From: PNAI01 sp035574295
Lineage (GTDB): Bacteria; Pseudomonadota; Alphaproteobacteria; Rhizobiales; Xanthobacteraceae
NCBI GenBank assembly: GCA_035574295.1
Contig: DATLYX010000105.1
Span: 1 to 64,000, forward strand
Length of the DNA: 64,000 nt
Direction: 5' to 3'
Shown: one piece after another, positions 39,628-49,300 of the stretch
Layout: each line of letters opens with the position of its first letter
Position numbering within the stretch: position 1 is the stretch's first letter
Program-made: the position numbers and the translations under genes
The notes under the pieces: generated by a model
Database searches by the model: none
Seen by the model: only the letters and a program-made list of their open reading frames with translations
Told to the model about the DNA's origin: nothing

Positions 39628-40881
39628 TCAGCGCGCCAGTGACGGCACCAGTTTCTTGGCAAGGCCCGCTGATGCCGAAGCCGGCTTTGTGGTTTGCGGG
39701 ATGATGAGTTTCTTCAGTTCGGCGGTGATCTTGTTGCCCGGTTTGACCACTTCGAGCGGCACGCCGCGATCGATCGCCTCGCGCACAATCCGATAATGAT
39801 TGGGCACGGCGCAGACGAAATCCTCGCCGAGCGCCTGCCTGATGTCGGCGCGGGTGAGGCCCGAGCCGAACATGCGCTGCTCGAAGCGGTTGACGATGAC
39901 CTGCGGCTTCGGCTCGTCGCCGAGCCGCTCGCGGATGGCGGAGATGAGCTGCTTGGCCTGACGCAGGCTCGGTACCGTCATCTCACTTACGACATACACC
40001 CGGTTGGAGCCGAGCAGAACGTTGTCGGTCCAGGAAAACCAGGTGCGCGGCATGTCGATGACGACGTACTCGAAATTGGACGAGACGAGGTCGAGCAGCC
40101 GCGTCACCACCATGGGATCGAACGAGCGCATTTCCGCCGGCCGGTTTGGAGCGGCGATGACCGCAAGACCGGAAGAATGGCGCGAGAGCATTACCTCGAG
40201 GAGCTGCTTGTCGAGCCGCTCGGGGCGCGGCTCGATCTCGGTCAAATCGAGGCGCGGCTCAAGATCAAGGTAGTCGGCGCAGGCCCCGTGCTGAAAATCA
40301 AGATCGACGAGACAGGTGGATGATTGCCCGCGGGGACCGTGGGCGAGCAGCAGCAGCGCCATCTGAATGGCCAGCGTGGTGACGCCGGCGCCGCCGACGG
40401 CAGGCAACAGCGTGGTGATCTGCGCTTCGGTGACGTCCCCAGTCGACGGGCCGGCGGCCGCGCGTGCGCAGGTACGCACCAATTCGACTGGTGAGACAGG
40501 CTTAACCAGAAAGTCGGCGACGCGCATCTGCAAAAGGCGCCGCGCGACGTTCTCATCAAAGCCGTCGGTAACCACGACCACCGGCGGCCAGTTGCCGATG
40601 CGCGCGATCAGATGGCCGAGCGCCTGAATCTCCTCTTCGCGCGACGCATCGAGGTCGATCACGGCGACCGCCGCATCCTCGACGTCGAACAGGTTTCCGG
40701 CACCGGCGATGGTGCCGGAGGTCACGCGCAGGGTGATCTGCGGGCTTGCTCCGAAGGTCGTGCGCGCCGATTGCTCGAACACCGGGTCCGGGGTCAGCAT
40801 CGCCACGGTTTTGACCGCCGCTGTCGTTGTCCGAGTCATGAGCATGTCCGCACCCGCGGTTGTGGGTTGCCCTCTCCTCAT
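39628..40881 (-). CDS. cpaE: Tad pilus localisation protein CpaE/TadZ
   Basis: A 417-residue protein with an N-terminal response-regulator-like domain (about residues 25-140) and a C-terminal ParA/MinD-like ATPase domain. The P-loop is degenerate: VGGAGVTTLA in place of a GKT-type motif, as in many CpaE/TadZ proteins. It marks the pole or the site of pilus assembly. The ATG at 40881 overlaps the stop of the upstream lipoprotein by four bases; an ATG at 40845 (residue 13) is possible but has no better ribosome site. Confidence 0.88.
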   Translation of the reverse strand: MRRGQPTTAGADMLMTRTTTAAVKTVAMLTPDPVFEQSARTTFGASPQITLRVTSGTIAGAGNLFDVEDAAVAVIDLDASREEEIQALGHLIARIGNWPPVVVVTDGFDENVARRLLQMRVADFLVKPVSPVELVRTCARAAAGPSTGDVTEAQITTLLPAVGGAGVTTLAIQMALLLLAHGPRGQSSTCLVDLDFQHGACADYLDLEPRLDLTEIEPRPERLDKQLLEVMLSRHSSGLAVIAAPNRPAEMRSFDPMVVTRLLDLVSSNFEYVVIDMPRTWFSWTDNVLLGSNRVYVVSEMTVPSLRQAKQLISAIRERLGDEPKPQVIVNRFEQRMFGSGLTRADIRQALGEDFVCAVPNHYRIVREAIDRGVPLEVVKPGNKITAELKKLIIPQTTKPASASAGLAKKLVPSLAR

Positions 40882-41261
40882 TTGACCGACGGGGCGCCCG
40901 GCGACGAGCCGGTTGCGCCCTGCGCGGCCTGCTGCGAATAAGAGGTGCTGGTCAGGGCGTTCACCGGCGGAATGACGCGGCCGGTGCGATAGCGCTCAGA
41001 GGCGGCCTGCATCCTCTCGCCGTTGAAGGCGATGTTCTTGTTGGCGCTCGCCCGCGACCAGGGATCGACCGCCTGAGCCATGCTGTTGGCGTACAGGGCG
41101 TCTCCAGCGAGCGGCGAGATGGTCTCGCGGCGCTCGGTGTACAGACTGTCCGGTTCCCAAACGGCGCTGCGATAGTGCTCCGAGCATCCGGCGAGCAACA
41201 CGCCGAGCAATGCGGCGGCCATCGCCGTTCGCAGATCAATTGCGGGAGATCGCCGATACAT
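40878..41261 (-). CDS. Small lipoprotein in the CpaD position of the tad operon
   Basis: A 127-residue lipoprotein with lipobox LLAGC. It sits between the secretin and cpaE, where CpaD normally is, but is about half the usual CpaD length and has only weak resemblance to it (the ISPLAGDALYANSMAQAVDPW segment recalls the CpaD AANxAxQ-DP motif). The ATG at 41261 has a GGAGG ribosome site and lies inside the 3' end of cpaC (overlap 26 bp). A longer frame to 41501 is spurious. It may act as a shortened secretin pilotin. Confidence 0.75.
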   Translation of the reverse strand: MYRRSPAIDLRTAMAAALLGVLLAGCSEHYRSAVWEPDSLYTERRETISPLAGDALYANSMAQAVDPWSRASANKNIAFNGERMQAASERYRTGRVIPPVNALTSTSYSQQAAQGATGSSPGAPSVK

Positions 41262-42756
41262 TGAGGCCTCCATGGGGCAGATCGAGCACGTGGCCCGCGA
41301 ACTCGCGCGGCTCGACGCCTTCGAGGATGCGCGCAACCGGCCGCGGGACTTCGGTCTTGCCCAGCAGGAACAGATCGATATCGTTGGCCGGCAGCGAAGC
41401 GTCGAGCGGCGTGCGCGCCACATCGCCGGGGCGCAACGGCCGAACCAGCCGCGGCGTGACGATGATGGCAAGATCGGTCTCGTTCTTCTGATACTGGGCA
41501 CTGCGAAACAGGGCGCCGAGCACCGGGATGTCGCCGACCCAGGGCAATTGCATCAGCGCGTTCTGCCCGATGCTCTGCAGCAGGCCGCCGATCACGAAAC
41601 TTTGGCCGTCGCGCAGCTCGACCGTGGTGGAGGCGCGGCGCACAATCAGCGGCGGAACCGAGATGCCGGCCACCTGAATTTGCCGGCTGGTGTCGAGCTG
41701 GCTCACTTCCGGCTCGATCTTGAGATTGATGAGACCGTTGCCGAGCACCGTCGGCGTGAACGCCAGACCGACGCCGTAGCGCTTGTATTCGATCGAGACG
41801 GTTCCAAGGCCGCTTGGCACCGGCACCGGATACTCGCCGCCGGCGAGGAAGCTTGCGGTGTCGCCGGACAGCGCCACAAGGTTCGGTTCGGCGAGGCTGC
41901 GCGCCAGCCCTTTCTGCTCCAGCGCATTGACGATGGCGTCCACCTGGTAACCGCCGCTGATCATCCGGCCCACCAGAACGCCGAACGGCGCGGTGCCCGA
42001 GAGCACGCCGGCCACGTTGACGGCCGAAGCGGACGTCAAGGGAAGCTGCGAGGCCGGTAGCCGATTGCCGACGTTCGCAAGCAACCGGTTGTTGTCGCCG
42101 AACACGTTCCACTGAACGCCGAGCTCGCGGCTGGCCTGGCGTGTGGCCTCGATGAAACGCACCTCAAGCAGCACCTGCTGCGGCTGCAGCACTTCCACCG
42201 AATTGATCACCTCCGGGCCGAATTGCTTGGCAATCGCCATTGCCTTGTCGACGGTGGGGCCGTCGGGCGAGGTGCCGGTCATCAGAATCTTGCCGTTGAT
42301 CGACGTGACGCTGAGCCTGGCGTTCGGGAAGCGGCGCTTGAGCTCGGAGGCGAGCATCGAGGTGTCGTAACGCACCTCCACGTCGAACACTCCGATCAGG
42401 CGCCTGTTTTCGCCATACACGGACACCCGCGACGTGCCGCTCTTCTTGCCGAGAATGGACAGCGAGCGATCGGTGAGCGGATTGACGTCGGCAACTTCGG
42501 GATCGCCCACCGTGATCTCCACAAAACTCGTGTCGGTGCGCACATCCTCCGACTTGCCGATATAGACGGTGACGGTCGCGGTGCGCTTGCCGGCACCGAT
42601 CTCGATCACACGCTCGGCGAAGGCACCGCCGGCCGACAGAAACAGACCGGCCGCAACGAGCGGCACGACGACCCAAGCAAACCGCGCGAGACTCCATCGA
42701 TCACGCGCTGAGCGCAGGCCACGTGCCGCCAAGTCAACCACTTTCAACCTGTTCAC
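41236..42756 (-). CDS. cpaC: Tad pilus secretin CpaC/RcpA
   Basis: Outer-membrane channel, 506 residues. A signal peptide (cleavage near AFAE) is followed by an N-terminal BON-like/N0 domain (VGDPEVADVNPLTDRSLSILGKKSGTSRVSVYG in part) and the secretin core with the family segment VPVPSGLGTVSIEYKRYGVGL, LPWVGDIPVLGALFRS and a C-terminal RLVRPL. The start is GTG at 42756 with a GGAGGACATC ribosome site. cpaB lies 41 bp upstream. Confidence 0.94.
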   Translation of the reverse strand: MNRLKVVDLAARGLRSARDRWSLARFAWVVVPLVAAGLFLSAGGAFAERVIEIGAGKRTATVTVYIGKSEDVRTDTSFVEITVGDPEVADVNPLTDRSLSILGKKSGTSRVSVYGENRRLIGVFDVEVRYDTSMLASELKRRFPNARLSVTSINGKILMTGTSPDGPTVDKAMAIAKQFGPEVINSVEVLQPQQVLLEVRFIEATRQASRELGVQWNVFGDNNRLLANVGNRLPASQLPLTSASAVNVAGVLSGTAPFGVLVGRMISGGYQVDAIVNALEQKGLARSLAEPNLVALSGDTASFLAGGEYPVPVPSGLGTVSIEYKRYGVGLAFTPTVLGNGLINLKIEPEVSQLDTSRQIQVAGISVPPLIVRRASTTVELRDGQSFVIGGLLQSIGQNALMQLPWVGDIPVLGALFRSAQYQKNETDLAIIVTPRLVRPLRPGDVARTPLDASLPANDIDLFLLGKTEVPRPVARILEGVEPREFAGHVLDLPHGGLNVSAISRN

Positions 42757-42797
42757 GATGTCCTCCCCACCCTTCGAATGTGGACATTCCCCAAATT

Positions 42798-43694
42798 TCA
42801 GTTGCCGAGATGCTCCGGCCCCCCGACCGGCCCCCCGACCGCTTCGACAGCCCGCGGCCGGGGATTCTCCGACGGCACGCTGTATTCCTGCCGTGACACT
42901 CCTCTCACCACTTCCACCGTGGCGGTGCCCTGGGCGCCGCGGCGCTCGGTGGCGACCGGCGCGCTCGTCGTGGTAAGGTCGGAGATGGTGATGCGGCGCG
43001 TGGGCGCCGGCCCCGCTTCCCCCGCCTTGCGCAGCATCAGCGACAGCGCGCCGATGGAGGCCGCGAGCGCGAGCTTCTGCGCGCCGACGGTATCGACTTC
43101 CAGCGTCACCGCCTTGACCACCGCCGGCTTGTCGGTGCGTTCGTCGGCGAGCTGATCGATCGCCAGCACGCGCGTGTTCTGCAGCACGACGTCGGTCGTG
43201 GCGTTGCCCTTGTCGATCTGCCGGGTGAGCATCACATCGACGCGGTCGCCGGGCAGCACGAAACCGCCGACGCCCTCCACGTCGTTGACACGCACGGTGA
43301 CGGCGCGAAAGCCGTCGCGGATTACCGCGGACAGCGTGGCGCGCTGGCCCGGCCCGGTGATTTTTGTGGCGAGAATGGGCTCGTTCTGTTCGATCGCGGT
43401 GAGCACCACCCGACGGCCTTCGTTCAAAAGCTCGGCAATGCTGGAGAAAGCACCGGAGGGCAGCGCCCCGTCCGGCCAGGCTATTTCACGCAGCGTTTGC
43501 TGCGAAAGCTCCATGCCGAAGCGGAGCGGCTTGCTTGCCACGACGATCGTGCGCGTGATGGTCGGCTGTTTTTGCGCCTCAAGACTCTTCATGCGCAGCG
43601 CGGCCTGATTGTTGAGCCACGACTGCGCCACGAAGACCGCAAGCAAGCCGAAGACGACCGCAAAGGCGATCATTATGATGGTGCTGCTGCGCAC
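42798..43694 (-). CDS. cpaB: Tad pilus assembly protein CpaB/RcpC
   Basis: A 298-residue periplasmic protein anchored by an N-terminal membrane helix (IIMIAFAVVFGLLAVFVA). It has an SAF domain (SKPLRFGMELSQQTLREIAWP) and the RcpC/CpaB domain with GGFVLPGDRVDVMLTR, a pairing that assists secretin and pilus assembly. GTG start with AGGAAG ribosome site. It is the first gene of the operon; the promoter must lie in the 278 bp upstream (43695-43972), an AT-richer region with no other feature. Confidence 0.93.
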   Translation of the reverse strand: MRSSTIIMIAFAVVFGLLAVFVAQSWLNNQAALRMKSLEAQKQPTITRTIVVASKPLRFGMELSQQTLREIAWPDGALPSGAFSSIAELLNEGRRVVLTAIEQNEPILATKITGPGQRATLSAVIRDGFRAVTVRVNDVEGVGGFVLPGDRVDVMLTRQIDKGNATTDVVLQNTRVLAIDQLADERTDKPAVVKAVTLEVDTVGAQKLALAASIGALSLMLRKAGEAGPAPTRRITISDLTTTSAPVATERRGAQGTATVEVVRGVSRQEYSVPSENPRPRAVEAVGGPVGGPEHLGN

Positions 43695-43972
43695 GTGTTC
43701 TTCCTAAGATCGGCAACCGTTGTGCAGGGATTGTTACGGCGCACTATCGTGGCCGCTTAGTATTGAATTGGTGAAGCAAGGGTGGCTTCTGCAACTATGC
43801 TGAACTTTGATTGAAGCGATAGTGTTTATGAAGCGTGTTCGCGCGCCGTCGGGTTCGATGCAATCTTGAAGCAACCGAGCAAGGAATGATAAAGCTTAAT
43901 CGGCGGTGCCGAGGGGCAGATGGCGTTGCAAGCTGCCGACGGCGCGAGCAATGAAATATGGGAGTGAGCGAA

Positions 43973-44635
43973 ATGTCCGCAAACAAGCCGTACATCAGCT
44001 ATGTCGATCCGGCGACGATCAAGGATCCGGCCATGCTCGCCGAGCTGGAACGTTGCCGCACCTACGGCACGCCGCGGCCGGAGAGCCAGGCAATCCGCGC
44101 GCATGTGCCCGCGGTGTTCTGGTCGTTTGCCAATTCGTGGCGCGACGTGTTCCACAACGGGGTGGCGGACCACGGGATCAAGGAGCTGTGCCGGCTTTAT
44201 GTTTCGCGTTCGGTGCTGTGCGAGTTCTGCGGCAATCAGCGCTCGATCAAGGCGCAGAAATCCGGCGACGTGATCGAAGAGCAGACCAAGGATCTGATCA
44301 ACTTCGAGACCTCGACGCGGTTCAGCGAAAAGCAGAAGGCGGCGCTCGCCTATGCCGAAGCCATCACCTGGGACCTGCCGGTGGACGAAAAATTCTGGGC
44401 GCGGTTGCACAAGCACTTCAGCGAGCCAGAGCTGGTGGAGATCGGCTATTTCATCGCGCTGACCATGGGCCAGCAGCGCTGGCTGCGGACGCTGAACATC
44501 GAGCACCACCAGGTGCTGCCCGGCAAGGACGGCTCGATGGCGCCGGGCTTCGAGACCGAGGAGGCGCTGAGGCGCTCCAAGGCGGCACCGGACTACTGGG
44601 CCAAGAAAAAACCGCAGGCGCAGGCGGCCGAGTAA
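43973..44635 (+). CDS. Carboxymuconolactone decarboxylase/AhpD-like protein
   Basis: A 220-residue helical protein of the AhpD/CMD superfamily. It contains the redox-type CEFC motif preceded by KELCRLYVSRSV, the place where AhpD has its CxxC. The usual histidine after the second Cys is Gln/Arg here (CGNQRS). This could be a peroxidase-like or decarboxylase-like enzyme; the substrate is unknown. The ATG at 43973 has a GGAGTGAG ribosome site and is preferred to the ATG at 43958. It converges on the M24 gene. Confidence 0.8.
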   Translation: MSANKPYISYVDPATIKDPAMLAELERCRTYGTPRPESQAIRAHVPAVFWSFANSWRDVFHNGVADHGIKELCRLYVSRSVLCEFCGNQRSIKAQKSGDVIEEQTKDLINFETSTRFSEKQKAALAYAEAITWDLPVDEKFWARLHKHFSEPELVEIGYFIALTMGQQRWLRTLNIEHHQVLPGKDGSMAPGFETEEALRRSKAAPDYWAKKKPQAQAAE

Positions 44636-44643
44636 GGCCTGCG

Positions 44644-45822
44644 TTACACCTGAGCGAAGCCGCGCGGAAAGGCGTGCAGCGATCGCACGCCGGTCTCGGT
44701 GATGACGACGAGCTCGCCGGTCTGCACGCCGGCGGAATGGTCGCGGGTGACCACGTTGGGCTGGATCACCACGGTCTGCCCGGCGGCAAACGGCTCCTCG
44801 GGAACGGGCCCGGCGGGGCGGCTGGTCGAGCCGAGGATCGGCGGCAGATAGCCGCCGCCGTAGCCGTGCAGCAGATCGTCGATGATGGTGAAGCCCGCAT
44901 CCTCGATCACGCGCGAGGCGGCGATGACCTCGGCCGGCGTCGTTCCGGCTTTCAAGACCGCGGCGATCGCATCGAAGGCGGCACTCGCCGCATCGTGCAG
45001 CGCGCGATAGAGCGGCGTCGGCTCCTCGCCGACGGTGAAGCTGCGCAGCACCTGGCCGCCGTAATCGAAAAAATGCGCGGTGATTTCCGCCACCACCACG
45101 TCGCCCTTCTTCACCAGGCGCGCGGACGGAAACTGCCGCGGCACCGCGAGCTGCGCGTTGTGCATCGAGGTGGTGCCGATGAAATGGATGCCGGTGCCGC
45201 CGCCGTCGGCCACATAGGCGCGTTCGACGGCATCGCAGAGCTGCCGCTCGCTTGCGCCGGGTCGGATGGCGTCGCGCAGCGCCGCCATGCCGCGATCGCT
45301 GAAATGGGCGCCGATGCGCAGCCAGTCGAGCTCTTCCGCCGACTTGACGCGGCGCAGGCGGACATAGGCGCGGTTGAGATTGATCAATTTGCCGAATTTG
45401 GCTTCGAGGGCGGCGTAATGCTCGAAGTGCATGGGCCCGACCACCGCGACGCGGTCGCTGCGCGCGCCACGGCGCTCCAATTCGGCGATGACTTTCCGAA
45501 TCGAGGATTCGCCGCCCCATTCCACGGTCTCCGCCCGGTCGGCGATGCGGCGGGCGAGCGGGGCGTGGTTGACGTATTGCACATAAAGCGCGTCGGGCTT
45601 GCCGGGCGAGAACACGCCGATCGCCTCGGTCGTGACCGGCCATTGGGTGAGCCATTGCACGGCGGAGCCGGTACGGTTGTAGCCGCAGAACACCAGATGC
45701 TCAGCCCCGGCTTCGATCAGCGCAGCCTGCATCGCGGCGCGACGGCGCGTCATCTCGGCGTCGGAGAAACGCGGATACTCGGCGGCGATGAGCTGCTGCA
45801 GATGTGCGGGAAGCTCGGCCAT
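44644..45822 (-). CDS. M24-fold (creatinase/aminopeptidase P-like) protein
   Basis: A 392-residue protein with an N-terminal creatinase-like domain and a C-terminal pita-bread domain. The substrate histidine region HFIGTTS and LLHGYGGGYLPP are present. Several metal-ligand positions of M24 peptidases look altered: IQPN replaces the usual IEPG, and GVQTGELV replaces the Glu-containing GVRIED. It may therefore be a non-peptidase, creatinase-like hydrolase. A RidA-family gene follows immediately upstream (10 bp), so they are probably co-transcribed. Confidence 0.8.
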   Translation of the reverse strand: MAELPAHLQQLIAAEYPRFSDAEMTRRRAAMQAALIEAGAEHLVFCGYNRTGSAVQWLTQWPVTTEAIGVFSPGKPDALYVQYVNHAPLARRIADRAETVEWGGESSIRKVIAELERRGARSDRVAVVGPMHFEHYAALEAKFGKLINLNRAYVRLRRVKSAEELDWLRIGAHFSDRGMAALRDAIRPGASERQLCDAVERAYVADGGGTGIHFIGTTSMHNAQLAVPRQFPSARLVKKGDVVVAEITAHFFDYGGQVLRSFTVGEEPTPLYRALHDAASAAFDAIAAVLKAGTTPAEVIAASRVIEDAGFTIIDDLLHGYGGGYLPPILGSTSRPAGPVPEEPFAAGQTVVIQPNVVTRDHSAGVQTGELVVITETGVRSLHAFPRGFAQV

Positions 45823-45832
45823 CAGGGTCCCG

Positions 45833-46297
45833 TCAAGCCGGTCCTGTCTGCTGCTTTTTCGGCAGCGCGACGATCATGTCGAGCTCGACGCGTGCGCCGG
45901 GCGACGAAAGCTGATTGATGCATACCGTGGTGCTCGCCGGCAGCCAGTTGCCGAAATATTCGGCCATGGTCTTGTGCATGGCGTCGGCGTCGCGAAAGTC
46001 GGTGAGATACTTCGTCACCTTCACCACGTCGCGCCAGGTGGCTCCCACTTCATCAAGGATCGACTTGATGGCGTTCATCGCATTCCTGGTCTGCGCCTCG
46101 ATGGAATGGGGATGCACATGCTCGTGATCCTGATGCGGATGGTTGTGATAGAGCGGCGAGGAGGTGGCGCCGGACAAGAACATCAGATCGCAGGCGCCGA
46201 CGATTCGGATCGCGGGCGCGTAGGGCATCTTGTACGCCTGGCTCGGGTCCGGGTGCACGGGCTCCAACCGGTAAGTCGACTGCGTTTCGGCGGTCAT
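45833..46297 (-). CDS. RidA-family protein (YjgF/YER057c/UK114)
   Basis: A 154-residue RidA-family protein. Members hydrolyse reactive enamine or imine intermediates or act in degradation pathways. Family features are MFLSGATSSP, AQTRNAMNAIKSILDEVGATWRDVVKVTKYL and the C-terminal CINQLSSPGARVELDMIVA, with the Arg that binds carboxylates. The ATG at 46297 has a GGGAGAC ribosome site, and the 110-codon upstream extension is spurious. A histidine-rich insertion (HNHPHQDHEHVHPH) is unusual for the family and could bind a metal. Confidence 0.85.
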   Translation of the reverse strand: MTAETQSTYRLEPVHPDPSQAYKMPYAPAIRIVGACDLMFLSGATSSPLYHNHPHQDHEHVHPHSIEAQTRNAMNAIKSILDEVGATWRDVVKVTKYLTDFRDADAMHKTMAEYFGNWLPASTTVCINQLSSPGARVELDMIVALPKKQQTGPA

Positions 46298-46359
46298 GGT
46301 TTTGTCTCCCACAGAAATGACGGGGGACGGTAGCAACCGATGTTTTGCGCAGCAACGTG

Positions 46360-49300
46360 CTACTCGGCGGCCGCGGGCTTTTCCGCCGTGCGTGCCTGCA
46401 CGAGCTTGCCCACGGCGACGAGATCGACCTTGCCGGAGCCGAGCAACGGCAGCTTGGGCACCACCATGATTTCGGACGGGACCATGAGGTCGGCGGCGCC
46501 GCGCGACTTGGCAAAGGCCGAGAATGCGCTCCGCGTCGCATCCGCCTTCTCGGTCACCAAAACGAGCCGCTCGCCCTTGCGCGCATCCGGCACCGCAACC
46601 GCGGCCAAGACCGTCTCGGGCCACAACTCGGCGGCGAGCGCCTCCACGGCTGCAAGCGACACCATCTCGCCGCCGATCTTGGCGAAACGCTTGGCGCGGC
46701 CCTTGATGGTGATAAAACCGTCCTTGTCGATGCTCACGATGTCGCCGGTGTCGTGCCAGCCGCCGGGCGGCGGCTCGAGCACGCCGGGATTCTCCACGCG
46801 CAGATAGCCGAGCATCACGTTCGGTCCCTTCACCAGCAGGCGACCTCCCTCCTCCACGCCCGGCACTTTTTCAAGCCGCGCCTCCATGCCCGGCAACAGC
46901 CGCCCGACGGTGCCGAATTTGTTGAACATGGGTGTGTTGAGCGCAAGCGCCGGCGCGGTTTCAGTCACCCCATAACCTTCGAGAATGCGCAGGCCGAACT
47001 TCTCCATGTAAACGCGGCGCGTCGATTCTTTGACCGGCTCGGCGCCGGCGAGGATGTAGCGCAGCGAGCGGAAATCGTACGGGTGCGCCGCGCGTGCATA
47101 ACCGGCGAGGAAAGTGTCGGTGCCGAACAGAATGGTCGCCTTCACGCCGTAGATGAGCTCGGGCACGGTGCGATAATGCAGCGGCGAGGGATAAAGATAA
47201 ATGCGGACGCCGGACACGAGCGGCAAAATCAGGCCGACGGTCAGGCCGAAGGAGTGAAACACCGGCAACACGTTGAACACCTTGTCCTGGCGACCGAAGT
47301 CGATGCGCGCGGCGGCCTGGGCGGCATTGGCCAACATGTTGCGGTGGGAGAGCACCACGCCCTTGGGCACGCCTTCGGAGCCGGAGGTGAACAGGATCGC
47401 CGCCCAGTCGTCGGCGCGGCGGGGCACGAGCGGCTTCTTCGCCTCCAAGAGACCGCGCAGCCGGTCGGCGAAGGTGACGTCGGCGCGGATGTCTTCGAGA
47501 TAGACGAATTTCACCTCCTGCGAGAGCGCGGCGACGAGAGCCTCGAACTTACCGCGCTCAATGAAGGCGCGCGAGGTCACGATGGTATCGAGCCTGGCTG
47601 CCTTGCAGGCGGCGCGGATGTTGGTCGCGCCGGCGCTGAAATTGATCATGGCGGGCACCCGCCCGGCGGACATCAGCGCGATGATGGTGACAGCGGCGCC
47701 GTTGGCGTTCGGCAGCATGACGCCGACCGGCTGCCCTTCCGCCGCATATGCCATGAGCTTGCGGCCGAGAACGGCGGCGCCCACGAGCAACCGGCGGTAG
47801 GTGAGGCGTCCGCTGACCGGATCCTCCACCGCCACGCGATTGAACCCGTGCGCCCGGCCGGCATCGATCAGCGCCTCCACCACCGTGCGGTCGGTGGAGG
47901 TGGTGCGGAACACCAGGTTCGACATGATCTCATACAGCGCCGCACCGGCGGCGCGGCGGCGATGCTTGCCGCGCAGGTTCGGATCGATGGTGAGCTTGAC
48001 CGGCTCAAGCACGGTCACCGTCACCTTGGGGAACCAACGCCGGCGCACCTGACCGCGCGACAGACGACTGAAGGGCGTCGCCTCAAGGCCCTCGATGCGC
48101 ACCGGCACAACCTGGGCATTGGCCTTGTCGGCAATCAGCCCGGCACCGTCATACACCTTCATCAGGCTGCCGGTGACGGTGATGCGGCCCTCGGGAAAAA
48201 TGACCAGCGGCTCGCCGCCGCGCACCACGTTGATGAGCGTGCGCGTCGCCATCGGCTTGGTGGGATCGAGCGGCATGGCGCGGGTCAGCTTCAGGAACGG
48301 CCGCACCCACCAGCGCTTGGCGATGCCGGCATCGATGGCAAACACCGGGTCGCGGCCGAGCAGCGACAGCGCAAGCGGAGCATCAAGAAAACTCACGTGG
48401 TTGAGTGCGATGATGGGATTCTTGCCGGCATTGAGCAGATGCTCGGCGCCCTTGACTTCGACGCGGTAGAAGGTGCGAAACACGATGGTGAGCAGGTCGC
48501 CGAAGGCGCGCGCGGGCATGGTGCGGCCGATCGCAACCGCCACCGCAAAGGTGCAGAGCCCGAGCAGGACGAACAACATCGAGGTGCTCATGCCGAGCGA
48601 CTGCAAAAAGGCGACGGTCAATGTGCCGCCCACCATGAAGGCGGCGTTGAGCACGTTGACCGCGGCGATCACCCGCGCGCGGCGGTCGGCGCCGGCCCAG
48701 GATTGCACGGCGGCGAACACCGGGACGATGTAGAGCCCGCCGCCGACGGCAAGGCCGGCAAGGCCGATGAGGACGCGATAGCCGCGGGCGCTGGAAAACA
48801 CTTCGCTTAAGCCGGCGGGCGCGGCGGCCGGCGAGCCATAGGTGGCCCAGCCGAGGTCGAGGGCAAAAATCCCGAGCAGCACGGCGCCCAACAGGGTTGG
48901 CAGCAGCACGAGCCGGCCGCTGCAGAGCCAGGCGGCAAGAGCGGAGCCGACCGCAACCGCAATCGAGAAGATGGCGAGATAGGCGGTGACGACCTCCTCG
49001 GTGCCGCCGACCGCGTTTTTCACCAGCGGCGGCAGCAACGAAAGCACCACGGCGCCCAAGAGCCAGAACCAGCTCGTCACCAGCGCGCCCCACCACAGGC
49101 GCGGGTCTTCGCGCAGATAGTTGATGAGGCCCAATGTGGAGCGCGCAATGTTGCGCGAGATGACGAGCTCGGGTGCGGCTTCCCCGGTGCGCGGGATGAA
49201 CAGGCTGGACACCCAGGAGGCAAACGCCACCACCATCATCAGGCCGGCCAGCGAAGCCGGGTCGCCGCCGCCTCTGGCCGCAAGCCCGCCGGCGATGGTG

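Noticed and set aside
46345..48810. Long plus-strand open frame opposite the three-domain acyltransferase gene
   Set aside because: Antisense to a well-supported gene; His/Arg-rich composition and no domain.
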